Positions 59,634-64,000 of a stretch of DNA of 64,000 nt are shown here, one piece after another. Source of the stretch: Xanthobacter aminoxidans (lineage in GTDB: Bacteria; Pseudomonadota; Alphaproteobacteria; Rhizobiales; Xanthobacteraceae); the NCBI RefSeq assembly GCF_023571765.1, contig NZ_JAMJXC010000025.1:1-64000 (forward strand), given 5' to 3'. Under the pieces are notes generated by a model that saw nothing but the letters and a program-made list of their open reading frames with translations, had not been told where the DNA came from and ran no database searches. Position 1 is the stretch's first letter, and each line of letters starts with the position of its first letter. Made by a program: the position numbers and the translations under genes.

Positions 59634-60845
59634 TCACACCTTGAGGAGACGGCACTTCGGATCCTTCTGCGCGGGAAACGCCGCCTCTTTCGAAACGGTG
59701 TCCACGAACTTCAGGAGATCCCAGGGGTCTTTCGATTCAGCCGGGGTCTTGCCGACGAACCGGTAGATCTGGCGCACCACCATGCCGTCCCCGCGGATGA
59801 AGCCATCCTTCGTGGACATGTCGTTGATGGGCATCTTTCGCATGGCGGCGAGCACGTCCGCGGTCTGATCCGTATTGGCGGCCTGCAGGCCTTTGAAATA
59901 GTGGATCAACGCATTGTAGGTGCCGGCATGCCCGACATCCGGCGGGCGGCCCGTCAGCTTGCGGAAGCGATCGGAAAAGGCGCGGGTCTCCGGATTGAGG
60001 TCCCAGTAGAAGGGCGCGGCGACCGGCATGCCCTGGATACCCTGCGGCCCCACCGCCTTCAGGTCGGAGTGGAAGGCGAACGGGGCGACCGGACGCATCG
60101 TCTTCACAATTCCGAAGTCGACGCACTGGCGCAGAAGGTTCACGAAGTCCTGCCCGAAAGTCACCACCCCGAGAACCTCCGCCTTGGAAGCCTGGGCGGT
60201 GAGCAGATGGGACGCGAAATCGGCCTCGCCCACCGGCGGGCGTGAGGTTCCCAGCACGGCGCCGCCCGCAGCCTTGATCAGAGGGGAGGCCTCGTCCTCC
60301 ATGATGCGGCCGCCCGCATAGTCGGAGACAATGAAGTACCAGGTCTTGCCGCTGGTCTTCATTGCCATCTCGACCGTAAGCCGGACGATGGTGCGCGCCG
60401 TCCAGTTCCAGACGATGGCGTTGGGGGAGCAGTCCTGCTCGATCAACACGTCCGTCGAGGCATTCTGGACGATGTTGATCTTGTTCTTGTCGGCGGCAAG
60501 CTTCTGCACACCGAGCGCGACCGCGCTATTGGTCAGGCCGGTGATGAGGCCGACCCCTTCGATGTCGTACCATTTGCGTGCGATGGAAAGGGCGAGGTCC
60601 GGCTTGTTCTGGTGGTCGCCGCTGACGATCTCGATAGGGCGTCCAAGCACCTTGCCACCGAAATCCTCGACCGCCATCCGGGCCGCGATCGTCGTGCCAT
60701 TACCACCGAGGTCGGAAAAAACCCCCGACATGTCTTCGAGCACGCCGACCTTTATGGGCTGCTGCATCTGTGCGTGCGCCCGCCCCAGGCCAGCACCAGT
60801 CAGTGCCAGCGCACCGCCAAACAAGACTGTTCGCCGCGAGACCAT
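59634..60845 (-). CDS. ABC transporter substrate-binding protein (branched-chain amino acid/amide type)
   Basis: The 403-residue periplasmic protein belongs to the Leu/Ile/Val-binding fold (IKVGVLEDMSGVFSDLGGNG, then ARKWYDIEGVGLITGLTNSAVA). The signal peptide MVSRRTVLFGGALALTGAG contains a twin-arginine-like SRRTVL. GGAGG lies six bases before the ATG at 60845, and a GTG two codons earlier is less likely. No permease or ATPase genes are next to it, so the transporter proteins are probably encoded elsewhere. First gene of the leftward unit. Confidence 0.9.
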   Translation of the reverse strand: MVSRRTVLFGGALALTGAGLGRAHAQMQQPIKVGVLEDMSGVFSDLGGNGTTIAARMAVEDFGGKVLGRPIEIVSGDHQNKPDLALSIARKWYDIEGVGLITGLTNSAVALGVQKLAADKNKINIVQNASTDVLIEQDCSPNAIVWNWTARTIVRLTVEMAMKTSGKTWYFIVSDYAGGRIMEDEASPLIKAAGGAVLGTSRPPVGEADFASHLLTAQASKAEVLGVVTFGQDFVNLLRQCVDFGIVKTMRPVAPFAFHSDLKAVGPQGIQGMPVAAPFYWDLNPETRAFSDRFRKLTGRPPDVGHAGTYNALIHYFKGLQAANTDQTADVLAAMRKMPINDMSTKDGFIRGDGMVVRQIYRFVGKTPAESKDPWDLLKFVDTVSKEAAFPAQKDPKCRLLKV

Positions 60846-61158
60846 CGACACCTCCCTGTAGGCGCGGCGTGTTGTTCTGACATTTGGTGGCTGGAGCCCT
60901 CAATGGGAGACTCGCGGACGCCGACCATCCCTTGGGACGGATCCGGCGCAGCCACGCAAACGCTGCCGCTACCATTATTGCTGTCGCCGCATCCATGTGC
61001 GGATGGCCAAGTCAGTCCCATGCCGCCCTCAAACTGTCAACAGTTTTCCGAAATTGCCGACAGGCGGGACTGGATCATGCTGTTTTTGAGCGTTTCTCCA
61101 TGGCTGATTGTCTGCAAGGTACGAAGCATGCCAACGCCCCCGCGCCGCAGGGCGCCCC
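60846..61158. other. Intergenic region between the GntR gene and the substrate-binding gene
   Basis: About 313 bases with no convincing gene. It contains the candidate operator listed at 61031-61046 and presumably the promoter of the leftward catabolic unit. Confidence 0.6.
61031..61046. promoter_or_regulatory. GntR-type operator candidate, copy 1
   Basis: AAACTGT-CA-ACAGTTT is a perfect 7+2+7 dyad upstream of the leftward unit. A near-identical sequence lies at 62033. The TGTnnACA core fits FCD-type GntR regulators. Confidence 0.65.
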
Positions 61159-61914
61159 TTAATAGGAACGCTGCTGTCGCCGCGTCTCGCGGGGCGAGGC
61201 GGCAGAGGCCTGGATCGAGGAGAGGGCATTCAAGCGCGCATTGCGAATGTGCCGCCGCATGCAGCCTTCGGCGGCATCCGGGCTCCGGCTGAGGAGCGCG
61301 GCCAGAATTTCCCGATGCTCGCCGAATGCCTCCTTGGCCCGGCCGGGCTGAGCGCTCGCCCTCAGCCGGTGCAGGCGGAGCTGATAGTAGAGACCATCCA
61401 GAAGAAGGCGCTCCAACTGCTCACAACGGGCACCCTTGATGATGGCGAAATGGAAGTCATCGTCGCCGACACCCTGATGATAGGCCTGCCCGGGCGAAAT
61501 ATCCTGCTGCCGGCCATGCTCCTCCAGAAGATCGCCCAGTGCCGCAAGCTCGGATGTGGTCATATGTTCCGCAGCAAGCCTTGCCGCCATCCCCTCCAAG
61601 GCCTCGCGGACGATGAAAAGCTGCGACACTTCTTCCGGACGGAAGTCGATGACACGAATGCCGATGCGGGGCGTGCGCATCACGAGGCGCCCCTCAAGGC
61701 GGCCCAGCGCCTCGCGAAGGGGACCCCGGCTGATGCCGAGCTGGCGGGCGAGCTCCGATTCGGACAGGCGCTGGCCCGGCAGGTATCGACCTGACGTGAT
61801 GACCTGCACCAGCTTCACGAAGGCCTCTTCCGCCAGCGAGGTCAAGGCGATGGGCTCAATGGCACCGGGCCCCGACTGAGGGTCGGAATGAAGCGGAATC
61901 GGCCGGGTGGCCAT
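61159..61914 (-). CDS. GntR family transcriptional regulator, FCD subfamily
   Basis: The 251-residue regulator has a winged helix-turn-helix (residues 30-95: RLSESELARQLGISRGPLREALGRLEG) and a C-terminal FCD ligand-binding domain (FIVREALEGMAARLA; DDDFHFAIIKGARCEQL; FGEHREILAALLSRSPDAAE) with the aspartate/histidine metal site. It is the evident local regulator, lying between the leftward catabolic unit and the rightward lyase unit, both preceded by the same operator-like dyad. Confidence 0.92.
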   Translation of the reverse strand: MATRPIPLHSDPQSGPGAIEPIALTSLAEEAFVKLVQVITSGRYLPGQRLSESELARQLGISRGPLREALGRLEGRLVMRTPRIGIRVIDFRPEEVSQLFIVREALEGMAARLAAEHMTTSELAALGDLLEEHGRQQDISPGQAYHQGVGDDDFHFAIIKGARCEQLERLLLDGLYYQLRLHRLRASAQPGRAKEAFGEHREILAALLSRSPDAAEGCMRRHIRNARLNALSSIQASAASPRETRRQQRSY

Positions 61915-62032
61915 GGTTGCACCTCACGCGTTGAAGGGCACCCCTGCTGACAGGACTGCCGATAATTTTTGCTGAAAACACCATATCATCCCGGCAGACA
62001 TTGAAGAAGCGCGCGCAGTCGGTCCAAACCCA

Positions 62033-62048
62033 AAACTGTTGACAGTCG
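62033..62048. promoter_or_regulatory. GntR-type operator candidate, copy 2
   Basis: AAACTGT-TG-ACAGTCG repeats the first copy in reverse orientation with only the last two bases changed. It lies 55 bases before the lyase ATG and 119 bases before the regulator gene start, placed to control both. Confidence 0.65.
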
Positions 62049-62103
62049 TCAGTATCCGGGTCTAGCTGAAGGCCAATGCCCCTGCCGCGGCGAGAGGAAA
62101 CGG

Positions 62104-62973
62104 ATGCGATCCGCGCTCGTTCTAAAAAACCTGGTTGCCCGCAGGGCGGCCATCACCGTGCCCGGCACGGCGAATGCCATGTTCGCACGGGTGATCGAGA
62201 ACCTCGGCTTCGACGCCATCTATGTCAGCGGTGCGGGCATCGCCAACATGGCGCTGGGCGCGCCGGACATCGGCCTGACGACCCTGACGGAGGTCGCGGA
62301 GGCAACGGCCGCCATCGCGGACGCCGTCTCCCTGCCGATCATCGTGGATGCCGACACCGGCTTCGGCAACGCGGTCAACATGGTGCGGACCATCCGCATG
62401 CTGGAGCGCGCTGGGGCGGCAGGTATCCAGATCGAAGATCAGGTCTTTCCCAAGAAGTGCGGGCACTTCTCGGGCAAGGAAGTGATCCCGACCGGCGAAA
62501 TGATCCAGAAGATCAAGGCGGCGGTCGATGCGAGGGTCGACGGCGATATCCAGATCATCGCCCGCACCGACGCCGCCGCGGTGGAAGGCTTCGACCGCGC
62601 GATGGAGCGCGCCCATGCCTTCATCGAAGCGGGCGCCGACATGACCTTCGTCGAAGCGCCCGTGACGGTGGAGGAGCTGGCGCGCATCCCGCGCGAACTT
62701 CCCGTGCCGCAGATCGCCAACATCGTCTTTGGCGGCCGCACGCCCGATCCGGGCCGCGAGCAGCTCGGGCAGATGGGCTTCTCGCTGGTGCTCTACGCCA
62801 ACGCCGCTTTGCAGGCGGCGCTGAAGGCCTCCTACGAGGTTCTGGAGGCGCTGAAGCGGGAGGGATCGCTCGCCAGCGTCAGCCACCGGCTCGCCACGTT
62901 CGATGAACGCCAGAAGGCCGTCGCCAAGGATCATTGGGACGAACTGGAGAGCCGCTACAGCGCCCTTCCCTGA
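62104..62973 (+). CDS. Isocitrate lyase/PEP mutase superfamily lyase
   Basis: The 289-residue enzyme is a TIM barrel of the PEP mutase/isocitrate lyase superfamily. Visible are metal and substrate residues D82 and D84 in VDADTGFG, E111-D112 in QIEDQ and the active-site KKCGH loop (117-121), which contains C119 typical of true C-C lyases such as methylisocitrate lyase and dimethylmalate lyase. It would cleave a 2-hydroxy acid to pyruvate, succinate or similar pieces. It starts a rightward unit with a substrate-binding protein 85 bases later. Confidence 0.9.
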   Translation: MRSALVLKNLVARRAAITVPGTANAMFARVIENLGFDAIYVSGAGIANMALGAPDIGLTTLTEVAEATAAIADAVSLPIIVDADTGFGNAVNMVRTIRMLERAGAAGIQIEDQVFPKKCGHFSGKEVIPTGEMIQKIKAAVDARVDGDIQIIARTDAAAVEGFDRAMERAHAFIEAGADMTFVEAPVTVEELARIPRELPVPQIANIVFGGRTPDPGREQLGQMGFSLVLYANAALQAALKASYEVLEALKREGSLASVSHRLATFDERQKAVAKDHWDELESRYSALP

Positions 62974-63058
62974 GGCAGGGAACCCGCCGGCCCATTTGCG
63001 ACGACGCGTGCAGAGGCCTCGATCAACAAGAGGCCCAACCACATCTGGGAGGACGAAA

Positions 63059-64000
63059 ATGATCTCGGCCACGAGGCGCGTATTCCTGAGTGCCGCCGGC
63101 ATTGCGCTGCTGGCCTTCGCATCCCCCGCATGCGCGCAGAACCCGAAGCTGCGTGTCGGCGGCACACCGAACTACGGCCCGGTCCTGCCGATCATGGCGG
63201 CGGAGAAGCTCGGCCTGTTCAAGAAGGCGGGCGTGGACGTCGAATTCTCCGGCTACCAGGGTGGCAGCGCCTCCATGGAGGCGCTCGCGGCCGGTGAAGC
63301 CGACATCGTCAACTTCATTCCCCCGGGGCTGGCGCTGGCCAGGGCACGGGGCGTGAAGGCGAGGATCATCAGCGCGGGCACCATCACGCCACGCGGATGG
63401 TGGGTCATGTCGCGCGAGGATTCCTCCATCAAGACGATCAAGGATCTCGTGGGCAAGAAGGTCGGCACCAGCTCGCCCGGCGCCGCCACCGATTTCTTTG
63501 CCCTGTGGGTGGAGAGCCAGTCGGGCGGCACCTTCACGCGCGTTCCCGTCGGCGGCTCGGGCCTCATTCCGAACCTCACCGCAAAGAATGTGGATGCCGT
63601 GGTTGCCTTCCCGCCGGTGTCCTACCGCATCGCCAGCTCGGGGCTGGGACGCGTGGTCGTCGACCTGGGCACGGCCATGAAGCCCAATGTCCCCGACGTG
63701 TGGGTCGCCTCCGACGAGGCGATCGCGAAAAAGCCCGAAGCCGTCAAGAAATTCCTCGCCGCCTTCTACGGTGCAGTCCGCTACATGCAGGAAAACCGGG
63801 CATGGACGGTCAAGTTCATCGATGAGGCCACGAAGTTCGGCGAAGCTGTCGCCGGCGAAGAGTTCGACAATACGGTCAAGGGGCTCTCCGCCGACGGCGC
63901 GTTCAAGGAGGAGTGGGTTCAGGAATCCCTCAATCTTGCGACGCTCGCCGGGATGAAGGAGCTGCCACCGGCAGCCTCGCTCTACACCACCGAGTTCGTG
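63059..64000 (+). CDS. ABC transporter substrate-binding protein (NMT1/SsuA type), 3' end cut by window
   Basis: The frame from the ATG at 63059 runs open through the window end (314 codons, no stop). GGGAGG precedes the ATG by six bases. The product has a signal peptide (cleavage near ACAQ-N), a mature start LRVGGTPNYGPVLPIMAAEKLGLFKKAGVDVEF and YQGGSASMEALAAGEADIV, typical of NMT1/SsuA-like binding proteins. It is co-directional with the lyase gene. Permease and ATPase genes are expected just beyond the window. It is unlike the branched-chain-type protein of the leftward unit. Confidence 0.88.
   Translation, partial: MISATRRVFLSAAGIALLAFASPACAQNPKLRVGGTPNYGPVLPIMAAEKLGLFKKAGVDVEFSGYQGGSASMEALAAGEADIVNFIPPGLALARARGVKARIISAGTITPRGWWVMSREDSSIKTIKDLVGKKVGTSSPGAATDFFALWVESQSGGTFTRVPVGGSGLIPNLTAKNVDAVVAFPPVSYRIASSGLGRVVVDLGTAMKPNVPDVWVASDEAIAKKPEAVKKFLAAFYGAVRYMQENRAWTVKFIDEATKFGEAVAGEEFDNTVKGLSADGAFKEEWVQESLNLATLAGMKELPPAASLYTTEFV

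Overview
The window is GC-rich chromosomal DNA, apart from one AT-rich patch, and comes from an alphaproteobacterium. The most likely family is Xanthobacteraceae or a close relative (Xanthobacter, Azorhizobium, Ancylobacter type). Reasons are an EipB-type (DUF1849) envelope protein, invasion-associated locus B and AsmA proteins, paired phasins, a bacterioferritin/Bfd pair with Irr-like iron control elements, late aerobic-style cobalamin genes, and frequent GTG starts. The genus is inferred from gene content, not proven.

Layout. 0-0.2 kb: the 3' end of a probable site-specific serine recombinase runs into the 3' end of a tRNA-Ser(GCU) gene, which looks like the edge of an integrated element lying to the left. 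0.3-16.3 kb: ordinary core and envelope genes (TPR glycosyltransferase-like protein, GST, a GT39-type glycosyltransferase coupled to an acetyltransferase, acylphosphatase, EipB, RidA, glycerophosphodiesterase, FemAB-like protein, Anbu-type proteasome homologue, two cyclophilins, CoaD, a metallo-beta-lactamase-fold hydrolase, CcdA, YcjF-like and CoxE-like proteins). 16.4-22.5 kb: a polysaccharide export lipoprotein, a protein phosphatase and cobalamin genes (cobD facing cobU-cobO-cobQ). 22.5-23.3 kb: a gene-free stretch with a very AT-rich core. 23.3-26.4 kb: LPS heptose genes waaF-waaC-hldD. 26.5-37.2 kb: two phasins, a PAS protein with a histidine-kinase-like but degenerate C terminus, bfd-bfr, a ferric iron uptake pair, AsmA and IalB. 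37.4-43.8 kb: an NMT1-type ABC importer with xanthine dehydrogenase subunits. 44-52.4 kb: a glycosyltransferase, a FecR-domain/TPR-barrel pair, a glyoxalase-fold dioxygenase with a partner hydrolase, an SGNH hydrolase and a B12-type radical SAM protein.

52.6-64.0 kb is the most unusual region. It is an uncharacterised catabolic locus. Seven genes run leftwards: substrate-binding protein, PrpF-like isomerase, 2-hydroxyacid dehydrogenase, aldehyde dehydrogenase, TcuA-like flavoprotein, DUF4387, and AtuA/DUF1446. A GntR/FCD regulator precedes them. A divergent unit carries an isocitrate lyase/PEP mutase-family lyase and a second substrate-binding protein that is cut by the window end. Two copies of one operator-like sequence flank the regulator gene, in front of the leftward and the rightward unit. 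I infer a regulated pathway for import and breakdown of a branched or tricarboxylic acid; the substrate cannot be read from the sequence.
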